From Pseudomonadales bacterium (lineage in GTDB: Bacteria; Pseudomonadota; Gammaproteobacteria; Pseudomonadales; Azotimanducaceae), in the NCBI GenBank assembly GCA_012103505.1, contig WLWP01000001.1, positions 1,922,001 through 1,986,000 on the forward strand: a DNA stretch of 64,000 nt. The letters run 5' to 3'. The position numbers and the translations under genes are program-made. Under the pieces are notes generated by a model that searched no databases, was not told where the DNA came from, and worked only from the letters and a program-made list of their open reading frames with translations. This document shows, piece by piece, positions 17,914 through 26,320 of the stretch. Numbering within the stretch: the first letter of the stretch is position 1; every line of letters begins with the position of its first letter.

Positions 17914-19476
17914 ATGAAGTATTTTCTGCATAGCACCATCATGGCACTCGCCACACTGCTAAGTGCCTGCGGCGGAGGTGGCGGTGGTGGTGGCGGCGCA
18001 AACAACAACCCTCCTCCCCCTCCACCCCCACCCGCTCAGACTGATTTCCAAGCTGGCATATTTCGCAGCGCTAGTCTCTATGAAGACATGTGCCTGATAC
18101 CGAGAGCGGGCACCAGCGATACACAGGGTACAACCGAAGACGAAAACAACTGGTTGCGCTCCTGGAGCAACGATCTCTATCTGTGGTACGACGAGATTAC
18201 AGATGCGGACCCTGCCGCGCATACGACACCAGATTACTTCGATCTGATGAAGACTTTTGCAACCACACCAAGCGGTTCGCCCAAAGATAACTTCCATTTC
18301 ACACAAGACACTGCTGAATACCAACAACTCGTTCAATCGGGCGTGCAGGCGCAATACGGCGCGGACTGGGATCTTCTTTCTGCCTCCCCACCACGCGAAG
18401 CGCTATTCGTCTATGTGCAAGCCGGGACTCCAGCTGCTGCAGCTGGAGTAGAACGTGGCGACCGCATTCTCCAAATCGATGGCGAAGATTTTATCAACGG
18501 CAACAATGTCCCCGTTCTCAATGATGGTCTATTCCCGGATGATGGGGACACACACGAATTTGTGATCTCAAGCTTTGATGGCACAAATGAGCGAACGGTG
18601 ACGATGACCGCCGAGGAAATAACCATTGCCCCGGTCCCACTGACGGATACTTTCCCAACTCCTCAAGGTCCGGTCGGCTACCTGTATCTTGTTTCTTATC
18701 TCGGGACTACGGAAGAAGCACTGATCGATGCATTCAACGCATTCGATGCTGCAGGCGTAACCGAACTCGTCCTTGACGTTCGCTACAACAACGGCGGGTT
18801 GCTCGATATAGCTAACCAACTTGCCTTTATGATTGCCGGTCCAGCCGCCGCACAGGGTAGAGTTTTCGACGAACTTATTTTCAACGACAAGCATCTCAGC
18901 ACAAATCCGGTTACAGGTGCCGCATTAGCGCCAAAGAACTTCATCACAACGACACAAGGTTTTTCTGTCCCGGCCGGTAATGCTTTGCCCTCTCTGAACC
19001 TTTCCCGTGTGTATCTACTTGTTGGACCCGGCACCGCATCCGCTAATGAATCCATCATCAACGGGCTGCTTGGAATCGACTTTGACGTGATCTTGGTAGG
19101 CGATCGAACGACCGGAAAACCCTTTGGCTTTTACCCAACCGACAATTGCGGAACCACCTACTTCTCGGTCCAATTCCAAACAGTTAACGAAAAAGGTTTT
19201 GGCGATTTTTCCGATGGGTTTGTACCTACTGAAACACCAACACTCGCGCACGAAGTGCAAGGATGTCCAGTCAATGATGACTTCGGTTCGGAACTGGGAG
19301 AAGTCACTGAAGCACGTCTCGCCACCGCTCTAGGGTTGATAGACAATCTCGATTGCGCCGCTGCAACACCTGTGGTCAGTGCACCACCCACATTGGGCAG
19401 ACGAGTGATTTCAGGCGCAATTCCCGAAAATTCTGTCCGCGCACAAACTTTCTGGCCCGGGACAATTCTTAGATAG
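17914..19476 (+). CDS. S41 family (C-terminal processing) peptidase lipoprotein
   Basis: A 520-residue envelope protease. A lipoprotein signal ends at LLSAC with Cys19 as the lipid-anchored residue, followed by a run of nine or more glycines and, after ANNN, a run of prolines, a flexible linker from the membrane. A PDZ-like domain (about residues 165-230, AGTPAAAAGVERGDRILQIDGEDF) precedes the S41 core. The catalytic Ser is Ser376 in GTASANES and the general base is probably Lys402 in TTGKPFG, 26 residues apart as usual for the family. The start is the ATG at 17914; the open frame back to 17869 has no ATG. The gene is monocistronic, and its substrates are unknown. Confidence 0.92.
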   Translation: MKYFLHSTIMALATLLSACGGGGGGGGGANNNPPPPPPPPAQTDFQAGIFRSASLYEDMCLIPRAGTSDTQGTTEDENNWLRSWSNDLYLWYDEITDADPAAHTTPDYFDLMKTFATTPSGSPKDNFHFTQDTAEYQQLVQSGVQAQYGADWDLLSASPPREALFVYVQAGTPAAAAGVERGDRILQIDGEDFINGNNVPVLNDGLFPDDGDTHEFVISSFDGTNERTVTMTAEEITIAPVPLTDTFPTPQGPVGYLYLVSYLGTTEEALIDAFNAFDAAGVTELVLDVRYNNGGLLDIANQLAFMIAGPAAAQGRVFDELIFNDKHLSTNPVTGAALAPKNFITTTQGFSVPAGNALPSLNLSRVYLLVGPGTASANESIINGLLGIDFDVILVGDRTTGKPFGFYPTDNCGTTYFSVQFQTVNEKGFGDFSDGFVPTETPTLAHEVQGCPVNDDFGSELGEVTEARLATALGLIDNLDCAAATPVVSAPPTLGRRVISGAIPENSVRAQTFWPGTILR

Positions 19477-19525
19477 AGCGGACGTCAAAGTACACACGGA
19501 CTGCGTTCCCAGCCGAGATCGCGAG

Positions 19526-20539
19526 CTAACGGAATGTATGAACAAGTTCGAGGAAATCTTCATAAGCCGCCATTCCCTTAGGCTCACCTGACTGTCCAGT
19601 CTTCGCTAGGATCAATTCGTCAGCAATACCCTCATAAGCCCGAACTCTGGCCACACACTCTTCAAGATTGCCCGTTATCGTCATCGTGTCGATCACCTCG
19701 TCCGGAACTAGTTCCATAGCTTCACGCAGTCGACCTGCGGGCATGAGCTCCGTCGCCTTGTCAGCAAAATCACTAAAGCCAAGTTGCCTAAGTTGCGAGT
19801 CGTAGTAGGGGTGCGGGATCGGATGGTAGAGTTTGCAAATGGATTTTCGCGTGGACTCGCGCGCCTTTTCTGAATCTTGGTTAATGCTCACAGTGGCTGC
19901 AACTGGAAACGCGAGGCTGTCCGGGTCTCGGTCTGCAGCTTCAGCACCCTCTCTCGCGTTTGGCCGCACAATATCTCGAACAAACTCGATCGAAGACATA
20001 ATACCAACGGCCACGCCATCTGAAACCTCTCCCGCGAGTCTGACCATTTTAGGTCCTGACGCTGACAGGTATACCGGCAGCGACGGCGTTGCCGGATCCC
20101 ACGTCGCACGCCAACGTATGCGGTGCACATCACCTTGGTAACGGACGCGCTCCGCAGCGCCACCATTAACAACCGCGCGAACAATTGTCATGAAATCACG
20201 CATTTTTGCGCGCGACCTGCTTGAATCAATGCCCATGTACAGATCGTTAAAGTGCAAGTTTCCTGTACCAACCCCAAGCACGAATCGCCCACCACTGATT
20301 TCATTGAGGTCGCGGGCTTCAATACCCGTCATCCAAGGTTCGCGAGCGTAGGCGTTCACAATGTAGGTACCAATTCGTGCCCTTTCGGTAGCACCAATGA
20401 CTGCCGCCGCTGTCACCGTAGCGCTCCGACCAGCATCCACGGTGTAAAGCGAGTGGATGCCCGCCTTTTCGGCTTCTGCCGCCAGCGTAGTCATTGTGCC
20501 GATAGAGTCTTCAAACCCTAGCATCATCCCTATTTTCAT
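19526..20539 (-). CDS. LLM-class flavin/F420-dependent oxidoreductase
   Basis: A 337-residue TIM-barrel protein of the bacterial luciferase-like superfamily, closest in pattern to F420-dependent methylene-tetrahydromethanopterin reductase-like enzymes: MKIGMMLGFEDSIGTM at the start, RARIGTYIVNAYAREPWM, then GRFVLGVGTGN, and PVYLSASGPKMVRLAGEVSDGV. The cofactor may be FMN or F420. The ATG at 20539 has AAGAG upstream. A 10-bp direct repeat lies just upstream (20548-20571). Two further relatives occur in this window (49.5 and 62.6 kb). The substrate is unknown. Confidence 0.88.
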   Translation of the reverse strand: MKIGMMLGFEDSIGTMTTLAAEAEKAGIHSLYTVDAGRSATVTAAAVIGATERARIGTYIVNAYAREPWMTGIEARDLNEISGGRFVLGVGTGNLHFNDLYMGIDSSRSRAKMRDFMTIVRAVVNGGAAERVRYQGDVHRIRWRATWDPATPSLPVYLSASGPKMVRLAGEVSDGVAVGIMSSIEFVRDIVRPNAREGAEAADRDPDSLAFPVAATVSINQDSEKARESTRKSICKLYHPIPHPYYDSQLRQLGFSDFADKATELMPAGRLREAMELVPDEVIDTMTITGNLEECVARVRAYEGIADELILAKTGQSGEPKGMAAYEDFLELVHTFR

Positions 20540-20547
20540 CTCTTTAC

Positions 20548-20571
20548 CTTGTTAGCTCTTGTTAGCTCTTG
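20548..20571. repeat. Short direct repeat, 10-bp unit CTTGTTAGCT x 2.4
   Basis: Two perfect copies of CTTGTTAGCT and the first four bases of a third lie between the thioredoxin lipoprotein gene and the LLM oxidoreductase gene. It may be replication slippage or an operator; nothing decides this. Confidence 0.6.
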
Positions 20572-20575
20572 TGAA

Positions 20576-21082
20576 TTAGATTCTAGCAGGCACGACGGGG
20601 CGAGAAATTTGCCTGTGCTCCACGACAGCGCGGACAAACTTCAGAATCTGCCGGCTTGTAAAGTGCCGCGACGGTTCGAGTTGACCGTCATTCGTCGTCC
20701 CGAGTTGGGAACCATCTGGGTTAAAAAAGACTGCGACGGGAATCCCATTCGACACCGTCACACCCAGCTCTTCAGCAAGCACCAAGTTCCGATCTTTTCT
20801 ACCTACATCAATCGTCACAAAGTCCATGTGATCTTCCAAATAAGTTGCGACCTCAGAGCTATGCAAATTGTCATGCAAATTTCGGCAGTCCGGACACCAC
20901 TCAGCACCAAAAACGACCATCAAGTAACGGCCATTACTCGTCGCTAACTGCTGAGCATATACCAGGGCTCCTCGCGCATCAGCGCGCGGGTCGTAGCGAA
21001 TCTCTGGTTCTGGTTTAGCGCAGCCGTAAATGGTGAGCAACAACAGACAGCTGGTCAGCAATTTCAGCGATGGTGGATTCAC
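20576..21082 (-). CDS. Thioredoxin-fold lipoprotein
   Basis: A 168-residue membrane-anchored thiol-disulfide protein. The signal peptide ends in LTIYGC with Cys21 as the predicted lipidated residue. The redox motif is WCPDC in FGAEWCPDCRNLHDNL, followed by the cis-Pro region GIPVAVFFNPDG. It resembles the DsbD-gamma/thioredoxin_7 type that reduces envelope disulfides. The GTG at 21082 starts three bases after the stop of the coq4-like gene, so they are cotranscribed. No DsbD partner is present nearby. Confidence 0.85.
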   Translation of the reverse strand: MNPPSLKLLTSCLLLLTIYGCAKPEPEIRYDPRADARGALVYAQQLATSNGRYLMVVFGAEWCPDCRNLHDNLHSSEVATYLEDHMDFVTIDVGRKDRNLVLAEELGVTVSNGIPVAVFFNPDGSQLGTTNDGQLEPSRHFTSRQILKFVRAVVEHRQISRPVVPARI

Positions 21083-21084
21083 GC

Positions 21085-21801
21085 CTATGCCGCCAGAGCA
21101 AGTTCTGGGAACTTGTTAGCGCTACGAACGCCCCACTCAGATCTAAGTTCTTCAAGATCACGGTGGTACGTGCTGGCCCAATCAACGCCAACAAGGCACC
21201 GCGCTTGTTGGCCCATCTCATACCCTTCGACGAACGCGCGCGTATATGCCGCCAGTGCATCTCGATCACTCCAGACCGTTTTTAGCGCCAATATCGAGGT
21301 AAAAAAGGCAATGAACGAAAATTTCGGCATCTGACCCATATAGAAGCCCGCGACCCCGAACTCACCTTCTAAATCGTAATAAAAACCGGTCAACAAATGC
21401 CACAGATCATGGGTCTCATAGGTATACGCCATCAGCCAATCCGCATCAGTCTCTGACGGCATTTTTTCTACGAGATTCGGATCAATACCGCGTTCCGTCG
21501 CAAACCGAGCATACGTGTGCCCAACAGAATCTACAGGCAGTGCTGCTAAAGCTGCCAGGTCAACTTCAGGAAGCCTTGCTCGCATTTGCATGAGCTGTTT
21601 CGCTTCAGCGCTATTGTCGCTGACCTCTTGCGCCAACAAATCCCACCGCGCGATTTTTTTGCCCCATCGAGATCGGTTGAAGGCAAATTGTACAATTGCC
21701 ACTTCTTCTAAGTTGGCATCCGGTTCGTTTTCTCTAGCAACGCGCCACAGTGCAAGCCCCGCGCGAAAGGGATTTCTCGGCTTATAACTGTATCTGGTCA
21801 T
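21085..21801 (-). CDS. coq4: Coq4-family ubiquinone biosynthesis protein
   Basis: A 238-residue member of the Coq4 family. The hallmark zinc-binding motif HDxxHx11E is complete: His131, Asp132, His135 and Glu147 (ETHDLWHLLTGF ... EFGV). Recent work on the family ties it to oxidative decarboxylation at C1 of the quinone ring precursor and to assembly of the Coq complex. Bacterial Coq4-like proteins occur as single copies outside ubi operons, as here. The ATG at 21801 follows GAGGAAG. Downstream is a thioredoxin lipoprotein, upstream an enoyl-CoA hydratase. Confidence 0.85.
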   Translation of the reverse strand: MTRYSYKPRNPFRAGLALWRVARENEPDANLEEVAIVQFAFNRSRWGKKIARWDLLAQEVSDNSAEAKQLMQMRARLPEVDLAALAALPVDSVGHTYARFATERGIDPNLVEKMPSETDADWLMAYTYETHDLWHLLTGFYYDLEGEFGVAGFYMGQMPKFSFIAFFTSILALKTVWSDRDALAAYTRAFVEGYEMGQQARCLVGVDWASTYHRDLEELRSEWGVRSANKFPELALAA

Positions 21802-21909
21802 TTGCTGCTTCCTCTATAGCACTGCCAACTTCGGACAAACAAACGTTACGCCTATCTAAAAAAGACAGCAACGAAGCGACATTCTGGGGTTAGTCAAAAA
21901 AAATTTGGC

Positions 21910-22728
21910 TTAGTCAAACAAGTCGTTGGGGAAATCCTTGCTTGCAGAGAGTTGCCAGTCAGGTTGTCTTTTCTCTAGGAAGGACACCACCCCCTCGACT
22001 GCATCCGGTTGTGTCGCCACCCAATCGAACAACGGCTCTTCCCGGGCGCGCATTTCCTCCACACCCATACCCTGCCAAAGTAATCGTTTCGTGATCGCCA
22101 TCGAGACGGGTGCGCTTAGTTGGGCCATCTCACTCGCACGTGCAATAGCAACCTCAATCACTTGCTCCACCGGAAGCGATAGCGAAACGAGGCCCAATAT
22201 CGCGGCTTCTGGCCCCAAGACCGGTCTTCCGCTGAGGAGAAGATCGGATGCATTGGACAACCCGACCACATTCGGCAATACAGCATGGCAACCAAGTTCC
22301 GGTAACATACCGCGACGGGCGAATACAAAAGCAATTTTTGCCGTATCAGCGGCAATACGCATATCGCATGCAAGCGCATAGGTCGCACCAACGCCAACAG
22401 CATGGCCGTTGATCGCCGCAATAACGGGTTTTGGAATTTCCCAAGGTAAAACTCTGGGCGTGCGCGCCGCAACGTCGTCTTCACCCCCGCGCGCAGTGCC
22501 GCCTTCAGCAAAAGTGTCACCGCCACCACTCAGATCAGCACCTGCACAGAACGCGCGACCCGAACCGGTTATGACAACCGCGCCAACATCATCATTATCC
22601 CTAGCCCACGCCAAGGCAGAATCAAGGCCTTGGCAGAGTGGACCATTCCAAGCATTCATTACATCTGGGCGGTTTAGCGTAATGACCCCGACACCATCGC
22701 GAACTTCCCTTAAAACTGGTTCTGACAT
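21910..22728 (-). CDS. Enoyl-CoA hydratase/isomerase (crotonase) family protein
   Basis: A 272-residue crotonase-fold enzyme acting on acyl-CoA esters. The oxyanion-hole segments are present: VVITGSGRAFCAGADLSGGG and AINGHAVGVGATYALACDMRIA. The first catalytic Glu of true hydratases is not obvious, since the segment reads FVFARRGMLPELGCHAVLP, which does have the Glu of the second position. It could be a hydratase, isomerase or dehalogenase-type member. A paralogue lies at 30.1-30.9 kb. No clear ribosome site precedes the ATG. It follows the membrane protein gene by eight bases. Confidence 0.9.
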   Translation of the reverse strand: MSEPVLREVRDGVGVITLNRPDVMNAWNGPLCQGLDSALAWARDNDDVGAVVITGSGRAFCAGADLSGGGDTFAEGGTARGGEDDVAARTPRVLPWEIPKPVIAAINGHAVGVGATYALACDMRIAADTAKIAFVFARRGMLPELGCHAVLPNVVGLSNASDLLLSGRPVLGPEAAILGLVSLSLPVEQVIEVAIARASEMAQLSAPVSMAITKRLLWQGMGVEEMRAREEPLFDWVATQPDAVEGVVSFLEKRQPDWQLSASKDFPNDLFD

Positions 22729-22736
22729 TTCTGAAG

Positions 22737-23240
22737 TTATCCTATTTTCTTTTTCGTGCCCACGACTCGGCTAATTAACCACTTCACCCAGCCTACTACT
22801 GTAAACAGGAGAGCAAAGATAAACAGAATCTGCTTCAAGCTAGTTAGCACCGCCTTAGTACTGAGGAGGTCAGCTAGATCTGTCAACGCGAGAATCTGCA
22901 CAATCCCTTCGATCAGATCAACCGGCACGAGTATGAATACAGTCCAAGCCAAGTAACGGCCGAAGGACGGATAAAACTTGATTGCCGACCCAATAAAAAG
23001 TGCCCCATATGCCGCTGGATACGCAACGTCTAGCGTCCCAGTTAGCCATGCATGCATAGCCCTTTGCGCCTCAGACATACCAACCAACACATCTCGAGTT
23101 TGGTCAGGATCCGCTATTGAATCGAGAAGCGTGCCGCCGACGCTCCCAGCAACAAGCTGGAAAACGAAGGTAATGGCCACCGTCGCGACGAAGCTAATCC
23201 AAAGTACCCCGGTCTCGCTCAGTTTTTCGACTAGACTCAT
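22737..23240 (-). CDS. Membrane protein of unknown function, four helices
   Basis: A 167-residue protein with about four hydrophobic segments (near residues 15-37, 70-90, 95-118 and 132-155) and a basic C-terminus. I do not recognise the family. The ATG at 23240 has GAGGAAACGG upstream; the frame is open for eleven more codons without a ribosome site. It is divergent from the ThDP-enzyme gene and lies just upstream of an enoyl-CoA hydratase in the same direction. Confidence 0.75.
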   Translation of the reverse strand: MSLVEKLSETGVLWISFVATVAITFVFQLVAGSVGGTLLDSIADPDQTRDVLVGMSEAQRAMHAWLTGTLDVAYPAAYGALFIGSAIKFYPSFGRYLAWTVFILVPVDLIEGIVQILALTDLADLLSTKAVLTSLKQILFIFALLFTVVGWVKWLISRVVGTKKKIG

Positions 23241-23380
23241 TCCGTTTCCTCGATTTGCATCGGATGTAGCCAATAGTGAACCCGAGACGGATGCAATTCA
23301 CAAGCTGCTGTACGGCACATGAGCCACGCAAGCCAAACTTCAACTAACGACTATACTCAAACAATTCGGTCATAAATGAA

Positions 23381-23398
23381 GCGTTGCGGAACCAACGC
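23381..23398. promoter_or_regulatory. Inverted repeat in the leader of the ThDP-enzyme gene
   Basis: GCGTTG and CAACGC form a perfect 6-bp inverted repeat around the loop CGGAAC, 43 bases before the start codon. A TATACT sequence at 23352-23357 may be the -10 box of this gene; no good -35 is visible. The repeat could be an operator or an RNA hairpin in the 5' leader. Confidence 0.4.
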
Positions 23399-23440
23399 GA
23401 TGTTTCTGTTGTCCGAGCAGAAGGACAAACAGGAGCGTGC

Positions 23441-25090
23441 ATGAAAGCTAGTGATCTTTTCGTTAAGTGCCTTGAGCAAGAGAACATCGAATACATATTT
23501 GGCGTTCCTGGAGAGGAAAATGCCGATTTCATGATGTCGTTGGAAGAAACTGACAAAATACGTTTCATTCTCACTCGCCACGAACAAGGCGCAGCCTTTA
23601 TGGCGGAAATCTACGGTCGCCTAACCGGCAATCCAGCTGGTTGTTTGGGCACGCTTGGACCCGGTGCTTCAAATCTGATTACAGGGGTTGCTGACGGTAA
23701 TATGGATCGCGCACCTATGCTGGTGCTTACCGGACAAGGCTCCACCCAACGTCTGCACAAAGAATCCCACCAGGTTATGGACGTCGTGGCGATGTTTGAG
23801 CCTGTGACAAAATGGGCTGAAACAGTGCGTCACCCAGACACTATTCCAGAAATCATACGTAAAGCCGTACGCCTATCTCGAACCGAAAAGCCAGGTGCAG
23901 TGCACATCGAGCTTGCTGAAGACTTAGCGAAACTTGACACCGACGCCACACCCATCGAACCAGTTCGCTTTCGTCGCCCAGTGCCGGATGACAAAATCGT
24001 CAACCGAGCCATAGACCTAATCACTTCTGCAAAAAAACCCGTGATCATCGCCGGTAATGGCTGCATCCGCCGCCGGGCCAGCGAACAGCTGCGGACTCTA
24101 TGCGAAACAACAGGCATTGGTGTCATCAGCACGATGATGGCCAAAGGTGCGGTCGACATGGATGCGGACTATTGCCTCTACACCGTTGGACTTGGTAGTA
24201 AAGACCGAATGAACTTGGTCATCGATGAAGCAGACCTAGTGATCACTCTAGGTTTCGACATGGTTGAGTACCATCCGAGCCTTTGGAATCCAAAGAAAGA
24301 CAAAACCATCATCCACGCAGACTTTCTACCGACCGAAATTGACGAGCACTACCATCCTAAAGTTGAGGTCGTTGGCGATCTCGCTCATTTCTTATGGATG
24401 CTCAACGAACAAGCAAGTTCCTGGCAGACCGACTATAGCTTTGACCATCAACACGATGCGCGATCTGCAATGACAGGCGATCTAACGGAGTACGCAACCG
24501 ATAGCCAAAGTGGCAAGATTCGCCCGCAAAAGGCACTCTGGGACTGTCGTCAGGTAATGGGACCCAATGACGTCCTCTTGTCTGATGTGGGTGCGCACAA
24601 AATGTGGATTGCACGCCATTATCACTGTCACGAACCTAACACTTGTTTGATTCCCAACGGTTTCTGTTCCATGGGTTTCGCTCTTCCTGGCGCGATCGCT
24701 GCAAGCTTAGTCCACCCGGACAATCGAATTCTTGGGATCTGTGGCGATGCTGGATTCCTCATGAACGTTCAGGAAATGGAGACAGCCAAGCGTCTCAACA
24801 GCAACATAGTGATCATGGTATGGGAGGACAACCAATACGGCTTAATCGCTTGGAAACAGGAAAACGAATTTGGTCGTCATACTGACCTAAGCTTCGGTAA
24901 TCCCGAATGGATGGGACTTGCCACAAGTTTTGGTTGGTCAGGACACTTCTGTAGCGAGAGCTCCGAACTTCAAAACACCCTCGAAAAAGCCTTTCAAGAA
25001 GACGGACCAAGTTTGGTTGTCATCCCGATAGACTATCGAGAGAACAAACTGCTTACGCAAAAATTGGGCGAGATCACCGCAACCATCTAA
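23441..25090 (+). CDS. Thiamine-diphosphate enzyme, acetolactate synthase large-subunit type
   Basis: A 549-residue ThDP-dependent enzyme. The activating Glu lies in IFGVPGEEN near residue 24, the FAD/structural domain occupies the middle, and the ThDP-binding motif starts at GDAGFLMNVQEME and ends in WEDNQYG. It resembles catabolic acetolactate synthases and benzaldehyde lyase/oxalyl-CoA decarboxylase relatives: condensation or decarboxylation of 2-oxo acids. The ATG at 23441 has AGGAGCGTGC in front; the frame before it is open but unsupported. No small regulatory subunit gene follows, which argues against a biosynthetic IlvB. A hairpin-bearing leader and the selenoprotein unit come next. 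Confidence 0.88.
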   Translation: MKASDLFVKCLEQENIEYIFGVPGEENADFMMSLEETDKIRFILTRHEQGAAFMAEIYGRLTGNPAGCLGTLGPGASNLITGVADGNMDRAPMLVLTGQGSTQRLHKESHQVMDVVAMFEPVTKWAETVRHPDTIPEIIRKAVRLSRTEKPGAVHIELAEDLAKLDTDATPIEPVRFRRPVPDDKIVNRAIDLITSAKKPVIIAGNGCIRRRASEQLRTLCETTGIGVISTMMAKGAVDMDADYCLYTVGLGSKDRMNLVIDEADLVITLGFDMVEYHPSLWNPKKDKTIIHADFLPTEIDEHYHPKVEVVGDLAHFLWMLNEQASSWQTDYSFDHQHDARSAMTGDLTEYATDSQSGKIRPQKALWDCRQVMGPNDVLLSDVGAHKMWIARHYHCHEPNTCLIPNGFCSMGFALPGAIAASLVHPDNRILGICGDAGFLMNVQEMETAKRLNSNIVIMVWEDNQYGLIAWKQENEFGRHTDLSFGNPEWMGLATSFGWSGHFCSESSELQNTLEKAFQEDGPSLVVIPIDYRENKLLTQKLGEITATI

Positions 25091-25125
25091 AGCGCGTACT
25101 AGACCTCTAAACAGGCCCGTTCTAT

Positions 25126-25154
25126 CCTCCTGATCAGGAATCTTGATCGGGGGG
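25126..25154 (+). promoter_or_regulatory. 11-bp RNA hairpin holding the ribosome site of a leader ORF
   Basis: CCTCCTGATCA (25126-25136) pairs with TGATCGGGGGG (25144-25154) around the loop GGAATCT: eleven contiguous pairs, two of them G.U. The G-run of the 3' arm is the only ribosome site for the ATG at 25158, so folding would hide it. A switch or attenuator controlling the selenoprotein unit is possible. As a terminator for the ThDP gene it is poor because no U-run follows directly. Confidence 0.55.
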
Positions 25155-25157
25155 AAC

Positions 25158-25226
25158 ATGGTTTTTGAACTAACTATAAAAGTGCTAAGGCCGCATGCAC
25201 CGCGAACCAACAGAGGTGGCGTGTAA
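25158..25226 (+). CDS. Short leader ORF (22 codons) overlapping the next start
   Basis: An ATG three bases after GGGGGG opens a 22-codon frame (MVFELTIKVL..., basic in its second half with three Arg and one Lys). It ends in TAA whose last base is the first base of the next gene's ATG (TAATG). Such an arrangement is usual for translational coupling and leader-peptide control. No homology is recognised; expression is inferred only from the ribosome site and the overlap. Confidence 0.45.
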   Translation: MVFELTIKVLRPHAPRTNRGGV

Positions 25227-26317
25227 TGCCAACCTCGTTATTGGCGGTCATGGCGGATGGGATCGGAGATCTGACCCTCATGAGCGATGAGTGGGTGGAC
25301 GCCGCAAAGTCCATCCTCGAGCAAGAAGTCGAAAAGTACAGAACTCATTTAAGTCCCAACGATACCTTTACGCTCTGCGAGGTGGCCAAGAATCCCCCAG
25401 CCTACCTCAAGGTAGGAAGTCAGCTTTCGTGGTGGGCGAAGATTTCTGGACACGAAGTCGAAGTTGGTACCGGGGAGCTGGGCGAGGAAGATTGCGACTT
25501 CAAGGCATCTGCCGACCATTCAATCCTGTCAAACATTGCCAGAATTCAGTACACGGGAAACGATCCTGATCTCGTGGCTGATGCTCTCGCCCGATTGCAA
25601 AGTCTAACCCGATGGCAAATTCATGGCGCTATGCCGGAACACCCAGCTCTTGCGGCGATCTTGAGGGATCTCCATGACAATGTCGGCGCCCGCACGATGC
25701 CTCGATTCGTCTTCATGACGCCAGAATGGGTGACCTGTGCACGACACATACTCACTAACCGAGCGAAGCTCCCGAAGTACGCATCAGATTTCTTTGACGT
25801 CGAATACACGTTCTCTGAAGAATTTACAGAGACGCCACCATACGCCTTCCCGAATGGCGAACACGGAGGCTTTTGGGTTCACTGCGAGCAAGGTAGTCTG
25901 ACCGTCGGCGCAGGCCCGCTTCCCGACCGACTAGAACCAGCCGATATGCTGACCAAGGGGTGTTACACGCCTGTCGTCCCAGTCGGGCGCACCGTAAACG
26001 CCGCAATGGATCAAGACGCCATGTCTGCGCAAAAGCAATACAGCAAACTGGCATTCCAACCCGATCCAGATACCGGACTAAACCCAGTAGAACAGAGTTC
26101 ACCGTCCGGCAACGCGACCATGCCAGAAGTCCTTGCCCGCATTTTCGTGCCGCTGCATGATGAACTTTCGAAGCGTACATCGGGCGAGCTGCCAGCAGAT
26201 TACATGACGGTAAAGACAGAATGGGCAGCACCACAATCCTTCGACAGAAGCGCGCACTATGATGCTAGTTGGCTGCGCTATGACAAAGTTGATATCTATG
26301 GCAATCCGCGAGGCTAG
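25226..26317 (+). CDS. Unrecognised two-repeat protein upstream of a selenoprotein
   Basis: A 363-residue soluble protein that I do not recognise with certainty. It appears to be built of two related halves: LMSDEWVDAAKSILEQEV near residue 18 resembles FMTPEWVTCARHILTNR near 165, and each is followed by a strand-rich block ending in a similar stretch. The strand pattern is reminiscent of SCP2-like lipid-binding domains, but this is tentative. It ends three bases before the GrdB-like selenoprotein gene and starts in a TAATG overlap with a leader ORF; its own ribosome site is AGAGGTGG. The context suggests a partner or substrate carrier of the selenoprotein. Confidence 0.75.
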   Translation: MPTSLLAVMADGIGDLTLMSDEWVDAAKSILEQEVEKYRTHLSPNDTFTLCEVAKNPPAYLKVGSQLSWWAKISGHEVEVGTGELGEEDCDFKASADHSILSNIARIQYTGNDPDLVADALARLQSLTRWQIHGAMPEHPALAAILRDLHDNVGARTMPRFVFMTPEWVTCARHILTNRAKLPKYASDFFDVEYTFSEEFTETPPYAFPNGEHGGFWVHCEQGSLTVGAGPLPDRLEPADMLTKGCYTPVVPVGRTVNAAMDQDAMSAQKQYSKLAFQPDPDTGLNPVEQSSPSGNATMPEVLARIFVPLHDELSKRTSGELPADYMTVKTEWAAPQSFDRSAHYDASWLRYDKVDIYGNPRG

Positions 26318-26320
26318 TTA

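Noticed and set aside
17971..18040. Phase-variable tract in the S41 gene (Gly/Pro codon runs)
   Set aside because: The codons vary within the runs, so there is no long homopolymer for slippage; a flexible linker after the lipobox is the simpler reading.
25126..25165. Rho-independent terminator of the ThDP gene
   Set aside because: The stem is strong, but six bases including an ATG separate it from the T-run, and its 3' arm serves as a ribosome site.
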